This document shows positions 9,401 through 17,743 of a stretch of 40,706 nt of DNA, in pieces. The stretch's first letter is position 1. The number at the start of each line of letters is the position of its first letter. Origin of the DNA: an uncultured Lachnospiraceae bacterium. Its GTDB lineage: Bacteria > Bacillota > Clostridia > Lachnospirales > Lachnospiraceae. The stretch is from contig CANCYO010000022.1 in the NCBI GenBank assembly GCA_947382415.1, positions 1 through 40,706 on the forward strand, in the 5' to 3' direction. The position numbers and the translations under genes are program-made. The notes under the pieces were generated by a model. That model was not told the DNA's origin and did not search any database. It worked only from the letters and a program-made list of their open reading frames with translations.

Positions 9401-9785
9401 TGTTGTGGATAAGGAGGACATTATTCCTGCCGGAACCATAATATCGGTGAGTGCAGTGGGGAAGGGGAATTACACCGGAACCATAAAAGGTGAATATCGC
9501 ATCACACAGGCTCAGATATCAGGAGCAAAAGTGACCATACAGGCACAGGAGTACACAGGGAAAGCGATCACACTGGATGAGAATCAGATAGCAGTGCAGG
9601 TGAAGGGGCAAAAACTGGATCAGAGTCAATACCGGATTGTCCCCGGGAGTTATCGGAATAATGTGAAGAAGGGGACTGCCAGCGTAACTATTCGGGGATT
9701 GGATAATTATGGCGGAACAAAAACGGTTAAATTCGCTGTCAAAGCAAAAGGATTTACATGGTGGTGGAGAAAGGAACAAAAATGA
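3492..9785 (+). CDS. Large secreted protein with RCC1-like propeller and Ig-like repeats
   Basis: A 2097-aa protein with a Sec signal peptide (basic start, hydrophobic core about 14-28, VFA-A near residue 32). In order: a cysteine-poor beta-rich region to about 620; an Ig/carboxypeptidase-regulatory-like domain about 635-705 (PIAGAKVSVEG); ten RCC1-type units about 735-1255, typically GSLYLWGDNTYGQIGNG; a (NPDP)n-GPGPEPE linker about 1445-1465; then seven or more Ig-like units to the C-terminus, each closing with G-x-Y-x-G followed by a beta strand. No LPxTG, SLH or transmembrane anchor is seen; the end is WWWRKEQK. RCC1 propellers usually bind proteins, so an adhesin or ligand-binding role is likely but inferred. 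SD is weak (GGGGGAA). The stop overlaps the next gene by ATGA. Expression is probably set by the repeat tract and terminator upstream. Confidence 0.85.
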   Translation: MKGSGKLFGKRMLSGILTVLLLISSVDLTVFAADMKRQGDVYPQEQQSENESSTADGTDLPGEGNAVSVGQSGLNLEAANGLGSLLLNDFSLAVQEGQEEAQAGYGISRIDMVGSTANVVLHVSGSCVAVIGIYEEGSIQPYAFGSAPVSVEKSFVSVEIETEEMPEFFEIRGYLIDENSLRPLSTEYQSIMYTRTMQEFLKKTTADFDENRVLNLDEDNSTNFAVVSDQNVLVREHPGAGEDAEAVNVLKDYDETRRTYTFINGDESFDAVQKGSTLVYSQGDGNILIIKVESIVLPESTDQEGTIVITAAGNMPETDDVFSYIKIEEETTLADAVEPDAGSCPKGVTYLGSDTAVGYALTNESNPIGFSAETKWELNLGEFEGESAGSIVSGKIGGNITLALKMEVSLVYYLDVFKGVGYVDVNVPVAVGIEGTLECEGELACPLVTAPLEINSKVLTVRYIPKFVVHAGIKATFSKLELEGEVGFKAGFGLKDGSQGAYSNLEFRVGELEVEAEGYIGVDFNPELAVGDLASAELGAAVHLGIKAAYQYSGTATVITTQNEKHSCKQCVDGSMYLKIPLEAKYELGFWKGEISKEISLWDRPFYYSIDNKQFGWGACPSRNFMIAVKTVDGGSGLTPIAGAKVSVEGIKATSDNTGTTNAKGEATLWLPGGSSRILCAYKDGEKIGSKGVNVDGSKSVIITSGQYAVDDGIKEIYVGVGEPGGDDSDSIATIAALRKDGSLYLWGDNTYGQIGNGNTEAIQKEPFKALSDVKEFHWFSGCCKCAAAITKTGKLYLWGDNSNGLLDSGESGDNTKLRKPHEVSGLSGVKKFWESPTKDGCAVLTVDGDLYLWGNNEYGQMGNGQTLSRPLQQAEPCKVEGLPSVKEFFWAPSGRSCAAVTTDGGLYLWGDNEYGQIANGQSGGIQKEPYKVEVPSVREFFWRSYNTSCAVITEEGVLYTWGYNCDGLTGNGSDSYLQTEPVEVLNNVKDLCFNSQLPATAAVTVDGKLYTWGRNDGGALGNGKEGGVQPQPVEVSIFNNTSVKKFYWEETGRNAAAIMADGSLYLWGDNTFGQLGNGEGGADAGTWPEPQKVSGLGRVKEFVWIGGNTGAAAVTAAAVTEDDALYMWGGNSQGQIDNATEAIQKIPVKVLENVREIQFYYDSYLAGVGSAKWTCVIVAACKDGSLWGWGNAQGLDAEPKKLFSSASAKTFCLSGTWKRHSPNAGSYRGTVHFNVAALTKDGSLYMWGDNTSGQIGSDAAGTGSFETDGLVYFYDEPSASVLSGRIASVDGDAAGSSDKAVKFTDLKANEIYNIYAMKSRDNEEPLAPENLLFVGQALSDENGMLEAVCELREAYDTPEIFVVGWTQMNLSSAEIAVDDIVYDETEHLVDVTVTFDGKTLTEGRDYEIYGSCAVTDIGEYKITVRGIGLYCGEKETVFQVKEGSENPDPNPDPNPDPGPGPEPELGDVLPGDVPADGMIPQGLWIAGIVEEGYAYTGRAIQPDVRVYDHKTLLKLRTDYVISYKNNTKVNDASDTAKAPTITVTGKGNYSGKETVNFRILALDIGEDSFDADDMSISCNGKAQTPVPVLFWKGKKLKYKKDFLITYYDSVGKNSLNSVKDEGDYIVEITGIGVFCKSRRINLSITDKLKQIGKVSVSKIPVQPYHSYSQSAVASALTVKDGKETLREGVHYTVRFSNDTGVGTAYAVITGKKEGGYSGTKRVSFKIAGISIRKASVTGLVNTSYTGDNITPDLQLTVRDGGTPKTLEEGRDYAVTWQNNCNAGTASVILTGLGEYTGTLKKTFKIKAFHITENAGGRFGAVVEKREVPYAKGGGRPVLKVTFTRADGTVQSLREGTDYTLKYRNNKSVSAAGNSDKLPVVEIKGKGNYTGVFQGQELTYQIVPQDIGNLILTCADKTYQNKKNIYATKVTITDLDGKALKAGMDYEKTLTYTYKNDTALDNGVLRAAGSVVDKEDIIPAGTIISVSAVGKGNYTGTIKGEYRITQAQISGAKVTIQAQEYTGKAITLDENQIAVQVKGQKLDQSQYRIVPGSYRNNVKKGTASVTIRGLDNYGGTKTVKFAVKAKGFTWWWRKEQK

Positions 9786-12700
9786 TGAAAAGAGCAGTAA
9801 AATATACTTGTAAAAAAGCGTTTTCCGGCCTGCTTGCGGCGCTGCTTCTGGCAGGCTCCATGCCGGATATGCAGTTAAGCGCAGCGCAGCAGGGCACCGG
9901 GGACGGATGGGAACCTTTGTACGAGACGGCCGGGACAGGCGACGGCAGCGATGTGAGCGCGGGAGATGTCGTACAGGAATATAAAGAAAACTGTCAGTAT
10001 GTCAAAGTTGCGGATGCCGGAGATGACATTCGTGTCACTGTTCCGGAAAGCGAAGGCGTCACAGTGATCGAGACGCAAGAGGGGACTGTATACCGCATCG
10101 ACCTGTCCGAGGCAGTGAATTTTATGTTCGCCGCAGAGGTGGCGTATGGGCTTAAGGCGGAGATTCCCGATACGCTTGCGGATATTCTGAAGGAGACAAA
10201 GGACAGGGAGCTTCAGGATAAAAAGTGGATCTATCAGTTTGACCTGGATATTTCCGCGCTTACGTCCAGTGCGGATGCGCCCTTTGAGATCGCATTGTCA
10301 GCAGTTAAAGATATGGTTCCGGTGACAGTTACCGGAGGCGGCATCGTATCAGGGGTGGACGAGGATGGTCTGGCGCAGCTTGGCGCCACTGTGGAGATCG
10401 AGGTCACAGAGCCCGGTCATACCCTGAATCTGGTGTCTGTGGATGAAAATGACAACGCCGTTTACACGGCCATGCCGCTGGATTATGAGAACCGGTATGG
10501 CTTTACGGTAGAGGGGGCGGCGGAGTTTATCATTTCCGATCCGGAGCAGGTGAGTTATACGGTTCTGTATGCCGGTGAGCGAAAGGCCAAACTGACAGGC
10601 GTGGAGGGCCTGAAGCTGAACGGCCTTGCCAGCAGCGCCCAGGGCTATGATGAGATCGTATTGAATTTTACCGCAGTGCCAAACGGGAGCGACGGCACAG
10701 CACAGGAAAAGGTCTATTATGAGGTTCAGGCGAAGGCTGTGCCTGTGGAGGGCGAGACGCTGCCCGAAGGCTCCAGCGCCACCCCTGCGTATTACTATAT
10801 TCCCAAGACGGAGAACCGGAACACACAGAGTAAGGCTATCAAGGTAAATGCAGGCAATCTGTCTGCGCCCACGGCCTGTACCTATGAATTCTCGGTGAGA
10901 CTGGTGCTCATTGCCAATACTGTGTCCGTTCCGGCGCATGACGCTTCCGTCATGTCGCCTCTCAGAACAGCGCTTGGCGGCAATGTCATCACCAAAAGCT
11001 TTTCCACCAGGAATCTGTATTATGAGGACAGGCTGGGCTTTCATAAAAAGAAAACCACTGTCTGTACCGGACAGAAGGATGTGCTGGCCGGGAGCATTCA
11101 ATACAGCAAAAACGCAAGCTATATCCATAACCTGACTGCGGTGGCTTATGACAGCCGGGGAGTTGTATGCGACGGACTTACCTGCCGTTTCGAGAATGAC
11201 AATGATGAGCTGTATGTGTCTGCTGATGAGGATTTGATGCCGGGCAAATATAAGGTGGTACTCTATGCGGGTATCGGAGAGGAGGAGACGATCGGCTCTC
11301 CCCAGAGCGGCACCATGTACCAGTCCAATACTTCCTTCATATTGACGGTACAGGCGGGTATCAATTATATAAATACTGAAAGAGTCACAGATCGCGTGGT
11401 GCTCAGCAGCAAAAACATCACGTTCAGCGCAGTTCCGGTGGGATACTGCTGGCAGGGAATCAAGGCGAAGAGCCAGAAATTCACTTATGAGATCAGGGGA
11501 GCCAGGCCAAACGACAGCGGATATGGCTATACGGTTTCGGAACCTACGGACAATGTGACCAGGAATATCTCCGTCAGCAAGAACGGAAAGGTTACCGTAA
11601 AGAAGAGCTACAATGTAGGCACGGCCAATAATTATACGGATTACATTGCAGTGGTGATCACTGCCGCGGATTTTGTGGGCAATACGGCTACAGCCACACA
11701 GATTGTGGCGATCAAGGGAAATGCCCAGATGCCTTCCAAAATATATCTGGAAAACAAAAACGGGTACAGGCTGACGGGAGATAAACTGGCGGCTAATGTT
11801 GCGCATGGCGCCCGGGTGGTGGTAGAAGATCAGGGCGGACAGGATATGACGCAGTATGTCAACATCACGCCGGTTGACAATGCGAAAGGCAACGCGGGAA
11901 TATATGTGAGCCAGTCCTCTTCGGGAAAGGCCACGCTGAATGTGCGTAAATGCGGAAAGGTTACCATTAAGGCCGTCTCAAAAGACGGGAAAAAGAAAAC
12001 CCTGACGCTGAAGCTGGAGATCACGCCGCCGACTTTTAACACGATGCTCTATAATAAATATCCCAGCATTACCAGCGACGGATTCCCGGTATCTTTGCAG
12101 GATTGTGAGTGGAGCGGCAGCGGAGCGACAAAAACGCTGAAGTACAGCGCTCCGCTGAAAAAGGCTACTATCAGTTTTACCACGGGAGCCGAGATCAATG
12201 GCACAGAGTATTTTAGTTTTTATGACGATAAGGCATATAACTGGTTTGAATGGGAGTATTCCATAACGGGAGGTTCCGCAAAACTCAAGGGGAATAAATG
12301 GACGGTCACACCCACGGCCAAGACTGCTGAATTAAAGATATGGCTCAAGGCGGATCGGGCAGCGTCCAAAGCTTCATCCAAAAATCCGCCCCGGGCCCGC
12401 TGGACGCTGATCTTTACCAATGACAGATGGGGAGAAACCTATGAGAAAGCGCCGCAGATCAAGCTAAAGGAAGGAAAACTTTACAGCAATAAATATACCA
12501 ATCGCGAGGGAATTGATCATTATGAGTACGAGGACGGAGATTTTTATGAAAGCGTACCGGAGCAGACCGTGACGTATTCCTACGATTATCTCAGTGTGCG
12601 GGAGTTAAAATGGGCCAGCGTGACTAAGGGAGCGCCGTGGCTGGGTGTGACGCATGACCGCAGCACGAGGACGATTTCGCTTAGTCTGAGCCCGGGCAAC

Positions 12701-13156
12701 GATATCAAACCGGGCAGTTATAAATATAAATTTGCCTTTTATGACGAATACGGATATCTGTATTGCAAGCCCATGACGATTATGGTGAAGATCAATAAGT
12801 CTTCCCCGGTGAAGATCACGCCGTCCTATACCATGAATTACAGCCAGAAGAACGAGAACAGCGTCACGCTGAAATGTACTCCCAAAGAGTTCCTGCCGGA
12901 CTTTGACACACAGCTCATGAACGATAATGTGGGAGGAAAGGCCAACGAGTTTAATCAATATTTTGAACTGGCGTGTACGACTGATTCCGCCACCGGAGAG
13001 AAGAAAGCGGTGATACGTTTTAAATCAGGCGTGACGGCGGCGCAGAAGGAGGCTTTGAAAGGGAAGAGCATGACCGGGTATGTGAGATACAGTTATTATT
13101 ACGGATATGACCATATTGAGAGCGCCACATCCAAAATTACGATAAAAATAAAATAA
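9782..13156 (+). CDS. Large secreted protein with Ig-like architecture, unknown function
   Basis: A protein of about 1124 aa if started at ATG 9782, which overlaps the TGA of the preceding gene as ATGA; ATG 9785 is equally possible, and an in-frame ATG at 9758 lacks a good ribosome site while AGAAAGGA precedes 9782. It has a clear signal peptide (basic start, AFSGLLAALLLAGS core, cleavage near LSAAQ). The mature protein is beta-rich with many short Ig-like stretches, and lysine, tyrosine and threonine rise toward the end. No catalytic motif, LPxTG or transmembrane anchor is visible. Translational coupling to the RCC1 protein argues that the two act together at the cell surface. I do not recognise the family beyond this. 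Confidence 0.85.
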   Translation: MMKRAVKYTCKKAFSGLLAALLLAGSMPDMQLSAAQQGTGDGWEPLYETAGTGDGSDVSAGDVVQEYKENCQYVKVADAGDDIRVTVPESEGVTVIETQEGTVYRIDLSEAVNFMFAAEVAYGLKAEIPDTLADILKETKDRELQDKKWIYQFDLDISALTSSADAPFEIALSAVKDMVPVTVTGGGIVSGVDEDGLAQLGATVEIEVTEPGHTLNLVSVDENDNAVYTAMPLDYENRYGFTVEGAAEFIISDPEQVSYTVLYAGERKAKLTGVEGLKLNGLASSAQGYDEIVLNFTAVPNGSDGTAQEKVYYEVQAKAVPVEGETLPEGSSATPAYYYIPKTENRNTQSKAIKVNAGNLSAPTACTYEFSVRLVLIANTVSVPAHDASVMSPLRTALGGNVITKSFSTRNLYYEDRLGFHKKKTTVCTGQKDVLAGSIQYSKNASYIHNLTAVAYDSRGVVCDGLTCRFENDNDELYVSADEDLMPGKYKVVLYAGIGEEETIGSPQSGTMYQSNTSFILTVQAGINYINTERVTDRVVLSSKNITFSAVPVGYCWQGIKAKSQKFTYEIRGARPNDSGYGYTVSEPTDNVTRNISVSKNGKVTVKKSYNVGTANNYTDYIAVVITAADFVGNTATATQIVAIKGNAQMPSKIYLENKNGYRLTGDKLAANVAHGARVVVEDQGGQDMTQYVNITPVDNAKGNAGIYVSQSSSGKATLNVRKCGKVTIKAVSKDGKKKTLTLKLEITPPTFNTMLYNKYPSITSDGFPVSLQDCEWSGSGATKTLKYSAPLKKATISFTTGAEINGTEYFSFYDDKAYNWFEWEYSITGGSAKLKGNKWTVTPTAKTAELKIWLKADRAASKASSKNPPRARWTLIFTNDRWGETYEKAPQIKLKEGKLYSNKYTNREGIDHYEYEDGDFYESVPEQTVTYSYDYLSVRELKWASVTKGAPWLGVTHDRSTRTISLSLSPGNDIKPGSYKYKFAFYDEYGYLYCKPMTIMVKINKSSPVKITPSYTMNYSQKNENSVTLKCTPKEFLPDFDTQLMNDNVGGKANEFNQYFELACTTDSATGEKKAVIRFKSGVTAAQKEALKGKSMTGYVRYSYYYGYDHIESATSKITIKIK

Positions 13157-13159
13157 TAC

Positions 13160-13188
13160 TTGACATTCCCGGGAGGGAGAGTTAGGAT
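13160..13188 (+). promoter_or_regulatory. trp operon promoter
   Basis: TTGACA (13160-13165), 17 bp, TAGGAT (13183-13188), just after the stop of the preceding gene. Transcription from about 13195 leads into the T-box leader. Confidence 0.75.
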
Positions 13189-13244
13189 ATAAAAAAATGA
13201 ATATGCGGATAAACCATAGATGTGGAGATAAAAACATTTCATGC

Positions 13245-13544
13245 GCTTACAGAGAGACCGGATGCTGAGAAAGGTCAGAGATGCAGACTGTTAAATGGAC
13301 CACGGAGGGCGCAATGAAAAGAGTCGGACGCGGGTGAGCCGGGAGATTGGATTGATCTCAGCACAGCGCAGAGACTTCTGAGTATCCTGCGACGTCGGAC
13401 CCGCGTGAGAGGTCAAGGATATGTTGGTATCCGGTGAGAGTACGAGAAATCGTAAAGCAAGGTGGCACCGCGGGCAGATATTATTTTTCAGTATAACCCG
13501 TCCTTGGCAGATCGTGAGATCGATCTGCCAGGGACGTTTTTATT
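13245..13544 (+). promoter_or_regulatory. Tryptophan T-box riboswitch
   Basis: The antiterminator core AAGGTGGCACCGCG lies at 13459-13472, a clear T-box sequence. The 5' part has the Stem I pattern GATGCTGAGAAAGGTC, then GTTAAATGGACC, which places a candidate UGG (Trp) specifier codon at 13296-13298. An internal stem pairs ACGCGGGT with ACCCGCGT (about 13329-13336 and 13398-13405). A terminator follows at 13499-13544. T-boxes sense uncharged tRNA: lack of charged tRNA-Trp stabilises the antiterminator and permits transcription of trpE onward. Confidence 0.93.
13499..13544 (+). terminator. T-box terminator
   Basis: CGTCCTTGGCAGATCG (13499-13514) pairs with CGATCTGCCAGGGACG (13521-13536), followed by TTTTATTT. 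It competes with the antiterminator at 13459-13472. Confidence 0.9.
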
Positions 13545-13624
13545 TGTCCTGAAAATGTCCGGAAAGCCGGAGCCTTTAGCCGCAATGCAGTCAAAGAAAT
13601 TGATTTAAAAGGAGGAATAAGAGT

Positions 13625-15100
13625 ATGAGAGTGATGCCGGGTCTGGAGGAATGTAAAGCGCTGGCGGCGAAAGGGGAATATGGTGTGATCCCCATTAGCT
13701 GTGAGATATTAGCGGATCATACCACGCCCATCGAGACGCTGCAGATTTTGAAGAAGGTCAGCGGGCATGTGTATCTGCTGGAGAGCGCGGAGGCGGATAA
13801 GCGATGGGGACGTTATTCCTTTCTGGGATATGATCCGGTGCTGGAGATCGTCTGCCGCGACGGGGTCAGCACCGTAAAGTCCCCCATGTCGTCCAGAACC
13901 ACCGGCGAGGATGTGCGGAAGTTGATCCGGGATGTGCTGTCGGAAAACAGGAGTCCTGTGATCCCGGGGCTGCCGTCCTTTACCGGAGGCCTGGTGGGAT
14001 ATTTCTCGTATGATTATATCAAGTACAGTGAGCCTTCCCTGAAATTGGACGCAGAGGATGAGGAGGGATTTGCCGATGTGAATCTGATGCTCTTTCATAA
14101 GGTGATTGCTTTTGACAACTACAGGCAGAAGATCATATTGATCATAAATGTCCGAACGGATGAATTGGAGACCAATTACAACAGAGCGGTTGCGGAGCTG
14201 GAGGGTATGAAACAGCTTTTGCAGAAAGGCGAGAAGGCATCCGGCGTACCTTTCCGGATCAGGAGCGACTTCAAGCCTCTGTTTGACGAAAAGGCCTATT
14301 GCCGGATGGTGGAACAGGGAAAACATTATATCCGGGAGGGAGATATCTTTCAGGTAGTGCTGTCCAACAGGCTGGAGGCAGAGATGGAGGGGAGTCTTCT
14401 GGATGCCTACAGAGTGCTGCGAACAGAAAACCCTTCGCCCTATATGTTCTATTTCTCAGGTGCGGACGGAGAGCTGGCCGGGGCAAGCCCGGAGACTCTG
14501 GTAAAACTGGAGGACGGACAGCTTCACACCTTTCCGCTGGCAGGAACCAGACCCAGAGGACTGACTCCGGAGGAGGATGCAGAGTTGGAACAGGAGCTTC
14601 TCTCGGATGAGAAAGAGCTGGCAGAGCACAACATGCTGGTGGATCTGGGTAGAAACGATATCGGCAGGATCAGCGAGATCGGGACGGTGGTCGTGGAGAA
14701 ATACATGTCGGTGGAGCGTTACTCTCATGTGATGCACATCGGTTCCGCCGTGAGTGGACGGCTCCGGCCGGATAAAGACGCTCTCGACGCGGTGGACGCC
14801 GTTTTGCCGGCGGGCACACTCTCAGGGGCGCCAAAGCTTAGGGCCTGCGAGATCATTAATGAGCTGGAAAACAATAAGAGAGGGATATACGGAGGCGCTG
14901 TGGGCTATCTGTCCTTTACCGGTAATCTTGACGTCTGTATCGCCATCAGGCTGGCTTATTCTAAAAACGGAAAGGTCTTTATACGCTCCGGTGCGGGGAT
15001 CGTGGCGGACAGTGTGCCTGAGAGGGAGTACAGGGAGTGTATTCAGAAAGCTGCGGCTGTGCGAAGAGCCATCGAACAGGCGCAGGAAGGTCTGGAATAA
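13625..15100 (+). CDS. trpE: Anthranilate synthase component I
   Basis: A 491-aa chorismate-binding enzyme that makes anthranilate from chorismate using ammonia supplied by the TrpG domain encoded next. The tryptophan feedback site LLES is at residues 51-54. The chorismate-binding half carries TFPLAGTRPRG, DLGRNDIGRIS, HVMHIGS, and near the C-terminus PAGTLSGAPKLRA and RSGAGIVADS. The length is normal. AGGAGG lies 8-9 nt before the ATG. It is the first gene of the T-box-controlled operon, so it is regulated both by tRNA-Trp charging and, through LLES, by free tryptophan. Confidence 0.97.
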   Translation: MRVMPGLEECKALAAKGEYGVIPISCEILADHTTPIETLQILKKVSGHVYLLESAEADKRWGRYSFLGYDPVLEIVCRDGVSTVKSPMSSRTTGEDVRKLIRDVLSENRSPVIPGLPSFTGGLVGYFSYDYIKYSEPSLKLDAEDEEGFADVNLMLFHKVIAFDNYRQKIILIINVRTDELETNYNRAVAELEGMKQLLQKGEKASGVPFRIRSDFKPLFDEKAYCRMVEQGKHYIREGDIFQVVLSNRLEAEMEGSLLDAYRVLRTENPSPYMFYFSGADGELAGASPETLVKLEDGQLHTFPLAGTRPRGLTPEEDAELEQELLSDEKELAEHNMLVDLGRNDIGRISEIGTVVVEKYMSVERYSHVMHIGSAVSGRLRPDKDALDAVDAVLPAGTLSGAPKLRACEIINELENNKRGIYGGAVGYLSFTGNLDVCIAIRLAYSKNGKVFIRSGAGIVADSVPEREYRECIQKAAAVRRAIEQAQEGLE

Positions 15101-15144
15101 ATTGATAAGGACAGATACGGGAGCGATGCGGAAAGGAGATAATC

Positions 15145-16824
15145 ATGGTACTTCTTATAGATAATTATGACAGCTTTTCTTACAATGTATATCAGTTGGT
15201 TGGTTCTATCATATCGGATATCAGGGTCATCAGAAACGATGAGCTGACGGTGGAGGAGATCGAGGCGTTAAAGCCCAGTCATATCATTCTCTCCCCGGGG
15301 CCTGGGAGACCGGCGGATGCGGGCGTCTGTGAGGAGGTTCTGAGACGCTTCGGGGGCAGGATTCCTGTGCTGGGTATCTGCCTGGGGCATCAGGCAGTCT
15401 GTGAAGTCTTTGGAGCCAGGATCACTTATGCGAAAGAACTGATGCACGGCAAACAGTCAGTGGCGCTTCTGGATAATGGCAGCGTTTTGTTCCACGGAAT
15501 GCAGCGGGAGCTTGTGGTGGCCAGATATCACTCCCTTGCGGCGGATCCTGACACGATGCCGGACTGCCTGCGTGTCACGGCCCGGACGGAGGATGGGGAG
15601 ATCATGGCGGTGGAGCACCGTGAATATCCCATATATGGCGTACAGTTCCATCCGGAGTCCGTACTCACGCCGGGCGGCAGACAGATCATGGAGAATTTTC
15701 TGCTGGGACGTCAGGCGGAGGATTCCGGGAAAGCGCAGACAAATTCGGGTCAAACGAATATAGGGCAAACAAATACAGTGCAGACGAATGCGGATGAACA
15801 GAAGGGGAACAGACAGATGATCCGGACAGCCATCGCCCGGCTGAGCCGCAGGGAGGATATCGGTTATGAGATGGCGAAAATGGTCATGAACGAGATTATG
15901 AGCGGGCAGGCCTCAGAGGTTCACAAGAGCGCTTATCTCACCGCGCTTTCCATGAAGGGAGAGACCATAGAGGAGGTCACAGGCTCCGCGGAGGAGATGC
16001 GGGCCCATGCGCTGAGACTGGACGCTGACGTGGAGACTCTTGAGATTGTGGGAACTGGCGGAGACGGCTCCAATTCCTTTAACATCTCCACTACCGCGGC
16101 CATGGTCATCTCCGCTGCGGGCGTACCTGTGGCAAAGCACGGTAATCGCGCGGCCAGCTCCAGATCCGGCGCGGCGGACTGTCTGGAAGCGCTGGGAGTC
16201 AATATCAATATTGAGCCTGAGAAGAGCCGGGCCATTGTGGAGGATATCGGGATATGTTTTCTGTTTGCCCAGAAATATCACTCGGCCATGAAATATGTGG
16301 GGCCCATCCGCAGGGAACTGGGGGTGCGCACGGTGTTCAATATTCTGGGGCCCCTCACCAATCCGGCATGTCCCTCCTACATTGTTCTGGGGGTATATGA
16401 GGAGGCTCTGCTGGAGCCCATGGCACAGGTGCTCGGGCGTCTTGGCATCAAAAAGGGAATGGTTGTGTACGGGCAGGAGAAACTGGATGAAATATCCACC
16501 GCGGGAGTGACAAGCGTCTGCGAGCTGGGGGACGGCGGTCTCAAGCGGTACGATATTATTCCGGAGGAGTTGGGATTTTCGCGTTGTACCATGGAGGATC
16601 TGCGCGGGGGAACTCCTGAGGAAAATGCCTATATCACAAGGGAGATACTGAGCGGCAGCAAGGGGCCGAAGAGAGACACGGTGCTGTTGAATGCGGGCGC
16701 CGCCCTCTATGTGGCGGGCAAATGCGCCAGCCTTGCTGAGGGCGTGAAACTGGCAGCGGAGACGATAGACAGCGGGAAAGCCATGGCACAGTTAGAGAAA
16801 TTCATAACTTTGACCAATCAATAA
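15145..16824 (+). CDS. trpGD: Fused anthranilate synthase amidotransferase / phosphoribosyltransferase
   Basis: A 559-aa two-domain protein. Residues 1-190 are the TrpG glutamine amidotransferase, with a triad of C79 (GICLGHQ), H169 and E171 (VQFHPES). Residues about 225-559 are TrpD, which joins anthranilate to PRPP, with VGTGGDGSNSFNISTT for PRPP binding and KHGNRAASSRSGAAD. A linker (about 191-224) has four QTN repeats and looks unstructured. An AAGGGG stands 9 nt before ATG 15817 (M225), so separate TrpD could also be made. SD AAAGGAG precedes the start; the gap after trpE is 44 bp. Such fusions are best known in enterobacteria. Confidence 0.96.
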   Translation: MVLLIDNYDSFSYNVYQLVGSIISDIRVIRNDELTVEEIEALKPSHIILSPGPGRPADAGVCEEVLRRFGGRIPVLGICLGHQAVCEVFGARITYAKELMHGKQSVALLDNGSVLFHGMQRELVVARYHSLAADPDTMPDCLRVTARTEDGEIMAVEHREYPIYGVQFHPESVLTPGGRQIMENFLLGRQAEDSGKAQTNSGQTNIGQTNTVQTNADEQKGNRQMIRTAIARLSRREDIGYEMAKMVMNEIMSGQASEVHKSAYLTALSMKGETIEEVTGSAEEMRAHALRLDADVETLEIVGTGGDGSNSFNISTTAAMVISAAGVPVAKHGNRAASSRSGAADCLEALGVNINIEPEKSRAIVEDIGICFLFAQKYHSAMKYVGPIRRELGVRTVFNILGPLTNPACPSYIVLGVYEEALLEPMAQVLGRLGIKKGMVVYGQEKLDEISTAGVTSVCELGDGGLKRYDIIPEELGFSRCTMEDLRGGTPEENAYITREILSGSKGPKRDTVLLNAGAALYVAGKCASLAEGVKLAAETIDSGKAMAQLEKFITLTNQ

Positions 16825-16878
16825 ACGGTCCGAACGGACGGACAGTGTGCAGATTGTGAAAACAGGTGAGGAGCGAAT

Positions 16879-17670
16879 ATGATTTTAGATGAGATTGCAC
16901 AAAAGACAGTTCAGCGCATGGAGGAAGAGAGACGGAGAATTCCTCTGGCAGAGCTGAAAGCCCGGGTCAGGGAGCTGCCCAGACACAGGGATACGGAGCA
17001 CCCCTTTCCGTTTCAGGAAGCCTTATCCAAAGAGGGGATCAGCTTTATCTGCGAGATCAAGAAAGCCTCGCCCTCCAAAGGGATCATCGCTCAGCATTTT
17101 CCATATCTGGAGATTGCGCAGGAGTATGAGCGGGCGGGGGCCGACGCGGTTTCCGTGCTGACAGAACCCTTTTATTTTCAGGGCAGCGATACTTATCTGT
17201 CACAGATTCGGGAGAGAGTGGGGCTGCCCCTTCTGCGCAAGGATTTTACGGTGGATGAGTATATGATCTATCAGGCTAAGGAGCTGGGCGCGGACGCGGT
17301 GCTTCTGATCTGTGCCATTCTGTCCCCCGCGCAGCTTGCCGAGTATGCTGAGCTGGCGGAGGAGCTGGGGCTGTCTGCCCTGGTAGAGGCCCATGACGAG
17401 AGGGAGCTTGATACGGCGCTGCAAAGCGGCGCGCGGATTGTGGGGGTCAATAACCGCGACCTCAGGAATTTTACCGTGGATATTGATAATTCCGTGAGAC
17501 TGCGCTCGTTGGCGCTGCCGGAGGTTCTGTTTGTGTCCGAGAGCGGGATGAAGACCCGGGCGGATATCGCGAGACTGGAGCAGCACAGGATCGACGCAGC
17601 GCTGATCGGAGAGACCTTTATGAGAAGCCCGGACAAGGCGGGAATGCTGCGGGAGCTCAGAGGCCGGTAA
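16879..17670 (+). CDS. trpC: Indole-3-glycerol-phosphate synthase
   Basis: A 263-aa TIM-barrel enzyme converting CdRP to indole-3-glycerol phosphate. Family segments are complete: CEIKKASPSKG (catalytic lysine), YERAGADAVSVLTE, LLRKDFTVDEYMIYQA, VGVNNRDL and SESGMK. It has no TrpF domain fused at its end, and none is encoded next to it. GGTGAGGAG precedes the start. The 5' end follows trpGD by 54 bp. Confidence 0.96.
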   Translation: MILDEIAQKTVQRMEEERRRIPLAELKARVRELPRHRDTEHPFPFQEALSKEGISFICEIKKASPSKGIIAQHFPYLEIAQEYERAGADAVSVLTEPFYFQGSDTYLSQIRERVGLPLLRKDFTVDEYMIYQAKELGADAVLLICAILSPAQLAEYAELAEELGLSALVEAHDERELDTALQSGARIVGVNNRDLRNFTVDIDNSVRLRSLALPEVLFVSESGMKTRADIARLEQHRIDAALIGETFMRSPDKAGMLRELRGR

Positions 17671-17743
17671 GCTGATGTGTGAGAACCGGACAGACAGGAT
17701 GGAAATAATCAGGATGAAACAAAAGTCAGAAAGGATGAGAGAG

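Noticed and set aside
10349..11806. 485-codon open frame on the minus strand
   Set aside because: Lies wholly opposite the 1124-aa secreted protein; composition rich in His, Arg, Ile and Leu is typical of an antisense shadow, and the plus-strand gene has signal peptide and coupling.
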